A DNA stretch of 64,000 nt from Devosia litorisediminis (GCF_018334155.1 NZ_JAGXTP010000001.1:1798001-1862000); one strand, 5' to 3'. Shown: positions 28,323 to 36,866, numbered from the stretch's first letter. Program-made: numbers and translations. The notes: generated by a model from the letters alone, not told the origin.

Positions 28323-29525
28323 ATGACCGAAGCCTATATCTGCGCCTATGTGCGCACCCCGATCGGCCGCTTTGGCGGCGCCCTGTCTGCAGTGCGACCC
28401 GATGATCTGGGCGCGGTGCCGCTCAAGGCCCTGATGGAGCGTCATGGCGGTGTGGACTGGGCAGCGGTGGATGATGTGATCTTTGGCTGCGCCAACCAGG
28501 CCGGCGAAGACAATCGCAATGTGGCGCGCATGAGCACTCTATTGGCTGGCCTGCCTGAAACCGTATCGGGCACCACGATGAACCGGTTGTGTGGCTCGGG
28601 CATGGATGCGGTGATCACCGCGGCGCGGGCCATCAAGGCTGGCGAGGCCGAACTGATGATCGCCGGTGGCGTGGAATCGATGAGTCGGGCGCCATTCGTG
28701 TTGCCCAAGGCCGAGGGCGCCTTTTCGCGCAATGCCGAAATCTACGACACCACGATTGGCTGGCGCTTCGTGAACCCAGCGATGAACGCCCAGTATGGCA
28801 CTGATTCCATGCCGGAAACCGGCGAGAACGTTGCCCAGGACTTCAAGGTGTCGCGTGAGGATCAGGATGCGTTCGCCGTGCGGTCACAGGCCCGGGCGGT
28901 CGCTGCACAGGATAATGGCCGCCTGGCGCAGGAAATCGTGCCGGTCACCATTGCGCAGCGCAAGGGCGATCCCAGGATCGTGGACACCGATGAGCACCCG
29001 CGTGCCGGCACCAGCATGGAAACGCTGGGCAAGCTGCGCGCGCTGTTCCCGGGCGGATCGGTGACGGCGGGTAATGCCTCTGGCGTCAATGACGGTGCCG
29101 CAGCCCTGATCATTGCCAGCGAAGCTGCTGCGAAAAGGCACGGCCTGACGCCAATTGCCCGCATTCTGGGCGGCGCGGCCGCCGGGGTGCCTCCACGCAT
29201 CATGGGCATGGGCCCTGCCCCCGCCAGCCAGAAGCTGCTGGCCCGGTTGGGACTGACGGCAGCCGACATGGATGTCATCGAGCTCAATGAGGCCTTTGCC
29301 AGCCAGGCGATTGCCGTGTTGCGCGAACTGGGCGTGGCGCCTGATGCCGAGCACGTAAACCGCAATGGCGGCGCGATTGCGCTGGGTCATCCGCTGGGGA
29401 TGTCCGGTGCCCGCATTGCCGGTAGTGCAGCACTGGAACTATCGCTGAACGGCGGACAGCATGCACTGGCCACGATGTGCATCGGCGTTGGTCAGGGGAT
29501 CGCGTTGGGGCTGGCACGCGTATAG
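28323..29525 (+). CDS. pcaF: 3-oxoadipyl-CoA thiolase
   Basis: A 400-residue thiolase that splits 3-oxoadipyl-CoA to succinyl-CoA and acetyl-CoA. The acylated cysteine is in TMNRLCGSGMDAV (near residue 90), the histidine in GGAIALGHPLGMSGARI and the second cysteine in ATMCIGVGQG. ATG at 28323 is chosen; the frame extends upstream into pcaJ. Length is normal. Confidence 0.94.
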   Translation: MTEAYICAYVRTPIGRFGGALSAVRPDDLGAVPLKALMERHGGVDWAAVDDVIFGCANQAGEDNRNVARMSTLLAGLPETVSGTTMNRLCGSGMDAVITAARAIKAGEAELMIAGGVESMSRAPFVLPKAEGAFSRNAEIYDTTIGWRFVNPAMNAQYGTDSMPETGENVAQDFKVSREDQDAFAVRSQARAVAAQDNGRLAQEIVPVTIAQRKGDPRIVDTDEHPRAGTSMETLGKLRALFPGGSVTAGNASGVNDGAAALIIASEAAAKRHGLTPIARILGGAAAGVPPRIMGMGPAPASQKLLARLGLTAADMDVIELNEAFASQAIAVLRELGVAPDAEHVNRNGGAIALGHPLGMSGARIAGSAALELSLNGGQHALATMCIGVGQGIALGLARV

Positions 29526-29558
29526 GCTCAGGCCAAAGCATAAAGGCAGCCAAGACGA

Positions 29559-30605
29559 ATGAGCCTTCTAAACACAGCGCTGTTTGCCGATCCCGAGCTG
29601 GACGCCCTGCTCGACGACAATGCCCATCTGGCAGCAATCGTGCACTTTGAGGCCATGCTGGCCAGTGCCAGCGCCAGCGAAGGGCTGGTTCCGGACCAAG
29701 CGGCCCGAGCGATCAGCGACAGCCTGGCCAATGTCCGGCTCGATACGGCGGCGCTGGCGGCGGGTCTGGCCAAGGATGGCGTGGTGGTGCCGGCACTGGT
29801 CAAGGCATTGCGGGCCGGTTTGCCCGAGGCCAGCCGGTCCTATCTGCATTATGGCGCCACCAGTCAGGATGCCATCGATACCGCGTGGATGCTGCAACTG
29901 GCCCAGATCGTGCCGATGTTGCAGCTGCGCCTGGGCCATATCAGCAGCACACTGGACGGGCTGGCGGTGCAGTTTGGTCGTCAGCGCCTGATGGCGCATA
30001 CGCGGATGCAGGCGGCCCTGCCTATAACGCTCGCCGACAAACTGCAGGGCTGGCAGCGGATTATTGATGAATGTAGCAGCGGGCTGACCTTTGCCGCCAA
30101 GCGCGCACTGGCGGTTCAACTGGGCGGGCCGGTCGGCAATCGTGCCAGTTTCGAGGGCAAAGGCGATGCCATCGCTGCGCGGCTGGCTGAACTACTGGGG
30201 CTGGCGGACGCGCCGGCCTGGCATGGCAATCGCGTTGCGCTGTGTCGGCTGGGCGCCGAACTGGCCGGGCTCAGCGGCGCACTGGGCAAGCTGGGCACCG
30301 ATATCGCCCTGATGACGCAGAGCGAAGTGGGCCAGGCAGCCATCAGCGGCGGCGGCGGCTCTTCAGCCATGGCGCACAAGAACAATCCGGTGGAGGCCGA
30401 AATACTGGTGAGTCTGGCGCGGCACAGTGCGGGCAATCTGGGCACGCTCTACCAGGCACTGGTGCATGAGAATGAACGCTCGGGCGCGGCCTGGACACTG
30501 GAATGGCTTACCCTGCCCGCCATTGTGCGCGATGCTGGCAGCGGTTTGCTGGTTGCGCAGCGTCTGCTGGGGCGACTGAGCTTTCCGGCTCAGGACATTG
30601 GCTAG
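29559..30605 (+). CDS. pcaB: 3-carboxy-cis,cis-muconate cycloisomerase
   Basis: A 348-residue fumarase/adenylosuccinate lyase-fold enzyme that lactonises 3-carboxymuconate. The signature loop is GGGGSSAMAHKNNPVEAEIL near residue 265, and HYGATSQDAIDTAW is the second conserved region. It is about 100 residues shorter than the Pseudomonas form, as is common in alphaproteobacteria. It closes the pca operon and faces an ArsR-like gene. Confidence 0.93.
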   Translation: MSLLNTALFADPELDALLDDNAHLAAIVHFEAMLASASASEGLVPDQAARAISDSLANVRLDTAALAAGLAKDGVVVPALVKALRAGLPEASRSYLHYGATSQDAIDTAWMLQLAQIVPMLQLRLGHISSTLDGLAVQFGRQRLMAHTRMQAALPITLADKLQGWQRIIDECSSGLTFAAKRALAVQLGGPVGNRASFEGKGDAIAARLAELLGLADAPAWHGNRVALCRLGAELAGLSGALGKLGTDIALMTQSEVGQAAISGGGGSSAMAHKNNPVEAEILVSLARHSAGNLGTLYQALVHENERSGAAWTLEWLTLPAIVRDAGSGLLVAQRLLGRLSFPAQDIG

Positions 30606-30629
30606 GCCGCGCGGTGCGCTCAAAGCATC

Positions 30630-31124
30630 CTAAAAATCAAAGCCCATCTGCGAGATTGCCGGCGTATCAACCGGGGTCGTAGCCTTGCTCGGTTTGATGG
30701 CCTTGGCCGCTTTGGGGGGCTTGGCTGCAACCGGGGTCGGTGTGGGCTCAGACACGACCGCAACTGGCTCCGGAGCCGCTACTGGCGCTGGAATAGCCTG
30801 AACGGGCTGCACCTCTGCTGGCGCTGTCTTTGAGACCCTCAGGGCCTCGGTGGGCGCCGGGGTATCCGGCAACAGATTGCCCAGCCAACGTTGCACCGGC
30901 GCCAGTTTTTTGGGATGGAGGGCGTAGCGGTTCTCGCGTCCGAACTTGTTTTCGCTGATCAGTCCGGACTGCTTGAGGACGCGCAGATGACGCGAAATCG
31001 CCGGACGGCTGATTTTGAAGGCTGCGGCCAGCACGTGAACGGGCTGCGGCCCGTCGCGAAGCAGTTCGATCAGGCGGCAGCGGGTGGGGTCGGCCAGGGC
31101 CACGAGGATTGCGATGGGCGGCAT
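30630..31124 (-). CDS. ArsR-like winged-helix regulator with long Ala/Pro/Lys tail
   Basis: A 164-residue protein. Residues 1-85 form an ArsR-type winged helix (LADPTRCRLIELLRDGPQPV, SRPAISRHLRVLKQSGLI, GRENRYALHPKKLAPVQRWL). No cysteine metal site is visible in it. Residues 87-164 are low-complexity, rich in Ala, Pro, Val and Lys (PPKAAKAIKPSKATTPVDTP), and end in QMGFDF. The tail resembles histone-H1-like or AlgP-like segments and could bind DNA non-specifically. Target unknown; it stands alone, divergent from the hemolysin III gene. Confidence 0.82.
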   Translation of the reverse strand: MPPIAILVALADPTRCRLIELLRDGPQPVHVLAAAFKISRPAISRHLRVLKQSGLISENKFGRENRYALHPKKLAPVQRWLGNLLPDTPAPTEALRVSKTAPAEVQPVQAIPAPVAAPEPVAVVSEPTPTPVAAKPPKAAKAIKPSKATTPVDTPAISQMGFDF

Positions 31125-31324
31125 GTCTGTTCCAGATCTTGTCCCACGCTGAGTAGGTAACGACAGGGTTACTCGTCAAGCGTGCACTGGACATGCAACC
31201 GATTGTTCACCAGATACGTTGGTCTAGGCTTTACGATGTCACGCAAAATGCTGGCATTGAAAGTGACCCCGGCAACAATCTGGTCACATCCCTGCGCGAA
31301 GCTCGGAACAGGGAGAATTTGCAA

Positions 31325-32005
31325 ATGCAGAAATCAGTGTCGTCCTATTCGTGGTGGAGCCGTGCCCAGCGGCCCTATACGCCCGCCGAGCTGATTGTCG
31401 ACGGCATCGTGCACATTCTGGGTCTGGTCGGTGCCATTGCCGCGGGATCGATACTGCTGGCCTTTTCGATCATCGAGGCAGCGCCCGAACTCCCCGCCCT
31501 GTTTATCTACATCGGCAGTCTGGTGGCCGTTCTGGGCGTATCGTTGGCCTACAACATCACACCGGTATCACCGATCAAAAAGCTGCTGGCGCGGTTCGAC
31601 CAGGCAGCGATCTTTTTGTTCATCGCGGGGTCTTACACACCGTTTCTGGCCGTCATGGGCGGGACCACGACCGGCATGCTGATGACGACATTTGTGTGGG
31701 GGGCTTCGCTGATCGGCGTCGCACTCAAGCTGATTGTACCCGAGCATTTCGGCCGGTTGGCCATTGCCCTCTATCTGGCCATTGGCTGGAGTGGCATTCT
31801 GGTGTTCCAGTCGCTGGCGCAGACCCTGCCGCCCACAACCATGTGGCTGCTGCTGGCCGGTGGCGTCACCTATTCCCTCGGAATCATTTTCCACCTTTGG
31901 GAAAAGCTCAAGTTCCAGAACGCATTATGGCATGTGTTCGTGGTCGGCGGCGCCAGTCTGCATCTGTGGGCCGTCATCGACTTCATGGTCATCCACCGCT
32001 TCTAA
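31325..32005 (+). CDS. Hemolysin III / PAQR-family membrane protein
   Basis: A 226-residue protein with seven hydrophobic segments. The family residues are visible: RPYTPAELIVDGIVHILG at the start (His in the first helix), YNITPVSPIKKLLARFDQAA and the late GIIFHLWEKLKFQNALWHVF with HxxxH-type metal ligands. GGGAG precedes the ATG at 31325; the frame is open upstream to 31193 but lacks a good start. Role in membrane homeostasis is suspected for the family. Confidence 0.87.
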   Translation: MQKSVSSYSWWSRAQRPYTPAELIVDGIVHILGLVGAIAAGSILLAFSIIEAAPELPALFIYIGSLVAVLGVSLAYNITPVSPIKKLLARFDQAAIFLFIAGSYTPFLAVMGGTTTGMLMTTFVWGASLIGVALKLIVPEHFGRLAIALYLAIGWSGILVFQSLAQTLPPTTMWLLLAGGVTYSLGIIFHLWEKLKFQNALWHVFVVGGASLHLWAVIDFMVIHRF

Positions 32006-32484
32006 TCGAGCGGCGCACTGACGCGTTCATGCTCCATGATGTCGCCGGGCTTAAGGCCAAGTTCGACCGAGCGCCCACCCGGAATTTCCAGCACGAACTG
32101 CACCGGCACGTTTGACGGGATCGATGTCGGATCCTGTGGCCGTGCGTTGACGTGGATGGTTTTGACCACACCGTCAGCGCCAACGAAAATCATGTCGAGC
32201 GGGATGAAGGTGTTGCGCATCCAGAACGAGACTTCGCGCTCCTGCTTGAAATCGAACAGCATGCCGGCATCGTCAGCCAGATCCTGAACAAACATCAGGC
32301 CTTTGGCACGGGTCTCGGGCGTATCGACGACTTCAACATTGAAAGCGTGCTCACCGCTCGAGGTATGCAGCACGAGTCGGCCTTCGTCGCTGCAGGCTGC
32401 CAGGGGGGCGGCTACCGCCAACACAGCCAGCAACGCACCGGCGCGTCGCAGCACCGGGGCAAAGCCTTGGGCAATCAATGTCAT
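32002..32484 (-). CDS. DUF192 family exported lipoprotein-like protein
   Basis: A 160-residue protein. The N-terminus has a signal (LLAVLAVAAPLAACS) with a lipobox-like LAAC. The DUF192 domain follows, with ETRAKGLMFVQDLADDAGML, FWMRNTFIPLDMIFVG and the C-terminal FVLEIPGGRSVELGLKPGD. The family is often encoded next to cold-shock proteins, as here. Function unknown. Confidence 0.85.
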   Translation of the reverse strand: MTLIAQGFAPVLRRAGALLAVLAVAAPLAACSDEGRLVLHTSSGEHAFNVEVVDTPETRAKGLMFVQDLADDAGMLFDFKQEREVSFWMRNTFIPLDMIFVGADGVVKTIHVNARPQDPTSIPSNVPVQFVLEIPGGRSVELGLKPGDIMEHERVSAPLD

Positions 32485-32494
32485 GGGTTGGTTC

Positions 32495-33118
32495 CTAGTG
32501 CGAGGACGGAGCGTCGCCCCAACCATCGGGTCGAATTTCGGCGACCATAAGGCCTTTGGGGCCATTGCCATAGCGCACCAGAACGAACTGACCGGGCCGC
32601 AATTCGGTGATGCCGAAGCGGCGCAGGGTTTCCATGTGCACGAAGATATCAGGGGTGCCCTCGCCCGCAGACAGGAAGCCAAAGCCGCGAATACGGTTGA
32701 ACCATTTGACCTCAAGGCGAACCATGCCCGAGGTCGGCTCAACCACAACATGAGTCCGCGGCGCGGGCATCTGAGCGGGGTGTATGGCTGTTGATTCGTC
32801 CATCGAGACGATACGGAAGGCTTGCAGGCCGCCGGGCCGGTTGAGCGCTTCAACAACGATCCGGGCACCTTCATGGGCACTTTGATAGCCATCGCGGCGC
32901 AGGCAGGTCACGTGCAGCAGAACATCGGGCATGCCATTGTCGGGCACGATGAAGCCAAATCCCTTGCCGGCGTCGAACCATTTGATGGCCCCGGCAATCT
33001 CAATGGTATCAAGCCCGGCATCGGCAGAACTGTTCGCGGTATCGCCGCGCGTCATCGCACTTGTCTCTCGCGGCAAGCCCAAGGGCTCATCGCCGTCGCC
33101 ACCAGAATTGGCCCCCAT
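32495..33118 (-). CDS. Protein with two cold-shock domains
   Basis: A 207-residue protein with two CSD copies: residues about 40-105 (GAIKWFDAGKGFGFIVPDNG) and about 132-195 (EVKWFNRIRGFGFLSAGEGT). Both keep RNP1-like GFGFI/GFGFL and a second aromatic strand (DVLLHVTCL, DIFVHMETL). This is the usual double form in Rhizobiales; it should bind single-stranded nucleic acid. The start is uncertain among 33175, 33118 and 33055. It is 10 bases upstream of the DUF192 gene. Confidence 0.87.
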   Translation of the reverse strand: MGANSGGDGDEPLGLPRETSAMTRGDTANSSADAGLDTIEIAGAIKWFDAGKGFGFIVPDNGMPDVLLHVTCLRRDGYQSAHEGARIVVEALNRPGGLQAFRIVSMDESTAIHPAQMPAPRTHVVVEPTSGMVRLEVKWFNRIRGFGFLSAGEGTPDIFVHMETLRRFGITELRPGQFVLVRYGNGPKGLMVAEIRPDGWGDAPSSH

Positions 33119-33301
33119 CGTCCCACAGCCCTTTTGTACTCGCCCCGCCGCTGCGAGGTACTCCACACTGGACACAGTCTGTCCGATTCAACGCCACTTG
33201 TTAAGCATGTCTTAGGATTTTGTTGTAGCCGGCTCCGGTTGCGGCGCAGGAGCGCGCTTGCTAGGCCAGTGGCAACAGCATTCAGCTCGGAGGAAAACAC
33301 C

Positions 33302-33718
33302 ATGCAATACCTGCACACAATGGTTCGCGTGACCAATGTTGAAGACAGTTTGCGCTTTTACTGCAACGGCTTGGGCCTTGAAGAGGTCAAGCGCACCGAC
33401 AATGAAAAGGGCCGCTTCACGCTGATCTTTCTGCGCGCGCCTGGCGATAGCGGCGGCGAGGTAGAGCTCACCTACAACTGGGACCCCGAGGAATATTCGG
33501 GCGGCCGAAATTTCGGTCACCTGGCCTATCGCGTCAAAGATATCTACGCGCTGTGCCAACATCTGAGCGATATGGGCGTGGTCATCAACCGCCCGCCCCG
33601 CGACGGTCACATGGCGTTTGTGCGCTCGCCGGACGGTATTTCGATCGAACTTATCCAGGACGGCGACCTGCCGCCGCAGGAGCCCTGGCTGTCCATGCCC
33701 AATACGGGTTCGTGGTAA
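33302..33718 (+). CDS. gloA: Lactoylglutathione lyase (glyoxalase I)
   Basis: A 138-residue VOC-fold enzyme that converts methylglyoxal-glutathione hemithioacetal to lactoylglutathione. It shows the metal and glutathione motifs HTMVRVTNVEDSLRFYCNGL, ELTYNWD, FGHLAYRVKDIY and a final SPDGISIELIQ glutamate. GGAGG lies 9 bases before the ATG at 33302. Confidence 0.92.
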   Translation: MQYLHTMVRVTNVEDSLRFYCNGLGLEEVKRTDNEKGRFTLIFLRAPGDSGGEVELTYNWDPEEYSGGRNFGHLAYRVKDIYALCQHLSDMGVVINRPPRDGHMAFVRSPDGISIELIQDGDLPPQEPWLSMPNTGSW

Positions 33719-33734
33719 CAGCTGAGCGCTATCG

Positions 33735-33751
33735 GCTAGCACACTGCTAGC
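33735..33751. repeat. Inverted repeat after gloA
   Basis: GCTAGCA, CAC, TGCTAGC is a perfect 7-bp hairpin just after the gloA stop. No T-run follows. Confidence 0.5.
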
Positions 33752-33772
33752 ATCGAGACGTGCATGACTAAC

Positions 33773-33812
33773 GTTTCGCTAACCGTGCTGCTTAGGCTGC
33801 GGTTAGCGAAAC
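33773..33812. repeat. Long perfect inverted repeat between gloA and the M15 peptidase gene
   Basis: A 13-base arm (GTTTCGCTAACCG) returns exactly as its reverse complement (CGGTTAGCGAAAC) after 14 bases. No T-run follows on either strand, so it is not a textbook terminator; a protein-binding site or a stable RNA hairpin are other options. Confidence 0.6.
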
Positions 33813-33889
33813 TGATCGTATTTTAGAAACTTCAGTGACAGGCCTTTTGCCCGTCGCACGAGAGCAAATCTGGTTTCTCGGAAGTCGCC

Positions 33890-34366
33890 ATGTTCAGCCC
33901 CCTTCGTTCCATCGCCGCCATCGCTGTCTGCGCCCTGTCGCTGACGGCCTGCGTCCCCATGGCCATGTTTGCCAGCTCCAGTGGCTCAAGCTACGCGAGC
34001 AAACGCAATGACTGGGGAACCTATGTCGCGAGCAAGGAAGTCAATGCGCTGTGCCTGTCGCCGAAGTTGCGATTCCTGATCTGGGAGTTCGAGGGGCATT
34101 TCGGGCGCAAGGTGATCATGAGTTCGGGCTATCGTGACAGCAGCCACAATGCGGCGGCTGGCGGCGCGGACAATTCCTATCATACCAAATGTATGGCCGC
34201 GGACTTCTACATTCCGGGCGTGGACAAGCGGGACATGATCCTGTTCGCAATGCGGACAAATGCCGTTGGCGGGCTGGGTTGCTATCCGGGCCGACAGTTC
34301 ATTCATGTGGACGTTCGGGACCGTCCACGCGGCTATAATCGGCCGGTCACATTCTCGGGCTGTTAA
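33890..34366 (+). CDS. Peptidase M15-type lipoprotein (DUF882/YcbK-like)
   Basis: A 158-residue protein. It has a lipoprotein signal (LRSIAAIAVCALSLTAC), then an M15A-like fold with SSGYRDSSHN, YHTKCMAADFYI (His and Asp zinc ligands) and FIHVDVRD (final His). It is likely a D-alanyl-D-alanine carboxypeptidase-type cell-wall enzyme. No signs of an operon. Confidence 0.85.
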   Translation: MFSPLRSIAAIAVCALSLTACVPMAMFASSSGSSYASKRNDWGTYVASKEVNALCLSPKLRFLIWEFEGHFGRKVIMSSGYRDSSHNAAAGGADNSYHTKCMAADFYIPGVDKRDMILFAMRTNAVGGLGCYPGRQFIHVDVRDRPRGYNRPVTFSGC

Positions 34367-34438
34367 AAAAAGTTCGAATGAGTGCGCAAATGGGTTGCAC
34401 AACCGAAATGACCCAATTATACGACCGGCAGCGCTTAA

Positions 34439-34513
34439 GCGCCCTTCGTCTATCGGTTAGGACGGCACCCTTTCACGGTGCAGAGAGGGGTTCGATTCCC
34501 CTAGGGCGTACCA
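34439..34513 (+). tRNA. tRNA-Glu (anticodon UUC)
   Basis: A 75-base cloverleaf. The acceptor GCGCCCT pairs with AGGGCGT, the anticodon loop CTTTCAC gives UUC, the T arm is GGGGTTCGATTCCCC, and CCA is encoded. Confidence 0.97.
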
Positions 34514-34562
34514 CTCCTTCTTTCAGGAGGACGGTGCAAATTATGTCGCAGATTCTGTGTAT

Positions 34563-34637
34563 GCGCCCATCGTCTATCGGTTAGGACGGCACCCTCTCAC
34601 GGTGCAGAGCGGGGTTCGATTCCCCGTGGGCGTACCA
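34563..34637 (+). tRNA. tRNA-Glu (anticodon CUC)
   Basis: A 75-base cloverleaf almost identical to the preceding tRNA-Glu. The acceptor GCGCCCA pairs with TGGGCGT, the anticodon loop CTCTCAC gives CUC, and CCA is encoded. The two genes are 49 bases apart. Confidence 0.96.
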
Positions 34638-34735
34638 GGACCTTTCTCCTCCCCGATTTATCTCTTCCGGCCACACGCTGTTCACGGCGATCTGGCTGGC
34701 GCACGGCGTTTTGCGCGCGCCATACCGTTTTTGAT

Positions 34736-34764
34736 TGATCCGGCTTCCACCTGCCTCCGTAGAA
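34736..34764 (+). promoter_or_regulatory. RpoE/ChrR-type ECF promoter for the sigma operon
   Basis: TGATCC (34736-34741), an 18-base spacer and TAGAA (34760-34764) match the TGATCC-N18-TAAGA form known for Rhodobacter RpoE promoters, with a change in the -10 box. It lies 24 bases before the sigma-factor start, so autoregulation is likely. Confidence 0.75.
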
Positions 34765-34788
34765 GGGCTGACAGGTGTGGAGAAGACG

Positions 34789-35388
34789 ATGTATGCCTTG
34801 AGCATGACTCAACCAAAGACCGGGTACCAACCCGGGGCGGTACAGATGGACGATCCCACAAGCCTGCTGCTGCGCGTAGCGCAGTCACGTGACCGATCGG
34901 CCCTGGCGGCGCTGTTCAACCATTTTGGACCACGCATCAAATCAATGATGCTCAAGCTTGGCGCCGGCGAGGCGCTGGCCGAGGATCTGGTGCAGGAAAC
35001 ATTTGTGTCAGTCTGGCGCAAGGCGGCCCTGTATTCCAACCAGCGGGGGGCGGCGAGCACATGGATATTCACCATTGCCCGCAATCTGCGGATCGACCAA
35101 CTGCGGCGGCAATCGAACAAGCCGTATGAGGACCTCGAAAACCTCGAACTGGCCAGTGACGCTCCCAATGGCAGCGTATTGGCCGAACAGAATCAGGTGA
35201 TCGACCGCGTCACAGCGGCGCTGACCGCCCTGCCAGCAGAACAACAGGAAGTCGTGCGCCTGAGTTTCATCCACGACATGCCACACGCCCAGATCGCCGA
35301 AACCATTGGCGTTCCCCTGGGTACCGTAAAATCGCGACTTCGCCTCGCCTATGGACGGCTCCGGCCCATGCTGGAGGACCTACAATGA
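34789..35388 (+). CDS. ECF sigma factor, RpoE/ChrR group
   Basis: A 199-residue ECF sigma factor. Region 2 is LFNHFGPRIKSMMLKLGAGE and EDLVQETFVSVWRKAAL with IFTIARNLRIDQLRR. Region 4 is LPAEQQEVVRLSFIHDMPHA and GVPLGTVKSRLRLAYGRLRP. The ATG at 34789 follows GGAG. It overlaps the anti-sigma gene by 4 bases (ATGA). The group is known in Rhodobacter for the singlet-oxygen response; the same role is inferred here from the partner, the promoter motif and the target operon nearby. Confidence 0.92.
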   Translation: MYALSMTQPKTGYQPGAVQMDDPTSLLLRVAQSRDRSALAALFNHFGPRIKSMMLKLGAGEALAEDLVQETFVSVWRKAALYSNQRGAASTWIFTIARNLRIDQLRRQSNKPYEDLENLELASDAPNGSVLAEQNQVIDRVTAALTALPAEQQEVVRLSFIHDMPHAQIAETIGVPLGTVKSRLRLAYGRLRPMLEDLQ

Positions 35389-36041
35389 CAGTGAACCACC
35401 ACCCCGACATTACAACGCTGATGGCCTTTAGCGCCGGTACGCTGGACGAACCCTATGCAGCCGTGATCGCGACGCATCTGGCCATGTCCGAAGGCGGCCG
35501 TGAATCGCTGCGCCATATCAACACCATTGGTGGCGCGCTGCTGAACGCCGAACCCAAGGCCGAAATGGCCAAGGGCTCGTTGGACCGCCTGATGGATGCG
35601 CTTGGCGATGATGACCGCATTGACGTAACGCCGCATGATGAGCGCCAGAGTGATGATGCCGTGCCCCTGCCCCTGCAACGCTATCTGCCCAAGGGTCTCG
35701 GTGGCGTGCGCTGGAAGTGGACCGGCCCCGGTGTAGCCACGGCAGACCTGGCCTGGGGCAGTGATGGTCGCTCGCGGCTCATGCTGCTGCGCGTGGGCGC
35801 TGGCCGCCCTGTGCCCGAGCATGGCCATGGCGGGCAGGAACTGACCCTGATCCTGTCAGGTGCCTATCGTGACCGTTTTGGCGTGTTCGCCAAGGGTGAC
35901 ATTGCCGATCATGACGAAGACGTCGAGCACCAGCCGATTGCCGAGCCCGGTGACGACTGCATCTGTCTTGTGGCTGTTGATGCCAAGCTGACCTTCCGCG
36001 GCCGGCTGATGCGCGCCCTACAGCCCCTGTTTGGCCTATGA
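35385..36041 (+). CDS. chrR: ChrR-family anti-sigma factor, N-terminal zinc cysteines missing
   Basis: A 218-residue protein with the two ChrR domains. The N-terminal anti-sigma half (MTVNHHPDITTLMAFSAGTL) keeps His6 and His31, but the positions that are Cys35 and Cys38 in Rhodobacter ChrR are Ser35 and Gly38 here (ATHLAMSEGG). The C-terminal cupin keeps its full metal set as HGHGGQE plus a later His (DVEHQP). It normally holds the sigma factor inactive until singlet oxygen or peroxide damage. Nucleotide codons at 35487 (TCC) and 35496 (GGC) confirm the substitutions. Confidence 0.88.
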   Translation: MTVNHHPDITTLMAFSAGTLDEPYAAVIATHLAMSEGGRESLRHINTIGGALLNAEPKAEMAKGSLDRLMDALGDDDRIDVTPHDERQSDDAVPLPLQRYLPKGLGGVRWKWTGPGVATADLAWGSDGRSRLMLLRVGAGRPVPEHGHGGQELTLILSGAYRDRFGVFAKGDIADHDEDVEHQPIAEPGDDCICLVAVDAKLTFRGRLMRALQPLFGL

Positions 36042-36796
36042 GTATGCAACCGGGCGTTGCGTGGATCATAGGGGGCGGCTCGGGCATTGGCGCAGCCGTG
36101 GCGACCCTGCTGGCCAAGCGCGGCTGGACGGTGGCCATCTCTGGCCGCCGCGAGGACAAGCTGGCGGCAGTGGCCAAGGGCCACCCCACCATCAGCCCCT
36201 ACCCGCTCGACGTGACGGATACCCCTGCCATTGAGGCGACGGTGCACAGGATCGCCGCCGAACTTGGCCGGATCGACCTGTTCATCTTTGGCGCCGCCGC
36301 CTGGCAGCCCATGGATGTCGGCGATTATGATTATGAGAAGTTCGCCAAGGTTGTGGATACCAATTATCTGGGCGTGCTGCGGATGGCCAATCCGGTGATT
36401 GCGCAGATGGAGCGCCAGGGTGGCGGCCATTTCTCGGTGATTGCGTCAGTGGCGGGCTATTTTGGTCTGCCGCGCTCGGCGGCCTATTCCTCGACCAAGG
36501 CTGGCCTGATCAATCTGCTCGAGACCATGCGCACCGAACTGGCGCCACGCCATATCAAGGTCCGGATGATTGCACCGGGCTTTGTCAAATCTGAGCTGAC
36601 CGACAAGAACGACTTCCCCATGCCGTTTCTGATGGAAACCGACGAGGCAGCGAAGCGGATCGTGGACGGGCTGACCCAGTCTGACCGTTTCGAGATCGCC
36701 TTCCCTAAACGCATGGTCTGGCTGATGAAGACCGTACGCTGGCTGCCCTATCCGGTGTTTTTCTGGCTCACCAGCAAGATGCTGCCCAAGGATTAG
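36038..36796 (+). CDS. Short-chain dehydrogenase in the sigma/anti-sigma operon
   Basis: A 252-residue SDR. The cofactor motif is GGGSGIGAAVATLLAKRG (residues 10-27), and the active site is IASVAGYFGLPRSAAYSSTK with Ser, Tyr and Lys in the right order. A C-terminal hydrophobic stretch (MVWLMKTVRWLPYPVFFWLT) suggests membrane association and a lipid-like substrate. It overlaps chrR by 4 bases, so it belongs to the ECF regulon; oxidised lipids or aldehydes are possible substrates. Confidence 0.87.
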   Translation: MSMQPGVAWIIGGGSGIGAAVATLLAKRGWTVAISGRREDKLAAVAKGHPTISPYPLDVTDTPAIEATVHRIAAELGRIDLFIFGAAAWQPMDVGDYDYEKFAKVVDTNYLGVLRMANPVIAQMERQGGGHFSVIASVAGYFGLPRSAAYSSTKAGLINLLETMRTELAPRHIKVRMIAPGFVKSELTDKNDFPMPFLMETDEAAKRIVDGLTQSDRFEIAFPKRMVWLMKTVRWLPYPVFFWLTSKMLPKD

Positions 36797-36817
36797 CAAA
36801 CCGCCATCTGGCGCAAC

Positions 36818-36847
36818 AAAAAGGCCCGCATTCGTGCGGGCCTTTTT
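36818..36847. terminator. Bidirectional intrinsic terminator
   Basis: AAAAAGGCCCGCA, TTCG loop, TGCGGGCCTTTTT form a 13-bp stem with T-runs on both strands. It ends the sigma-chrR-SDR transcript (plus) and the FAD-DUF1365-CFA transcript (minus). Confidence 0.93.
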
Positions 36848-36866
36848 ATATCCAGTGGTGTGCTAC

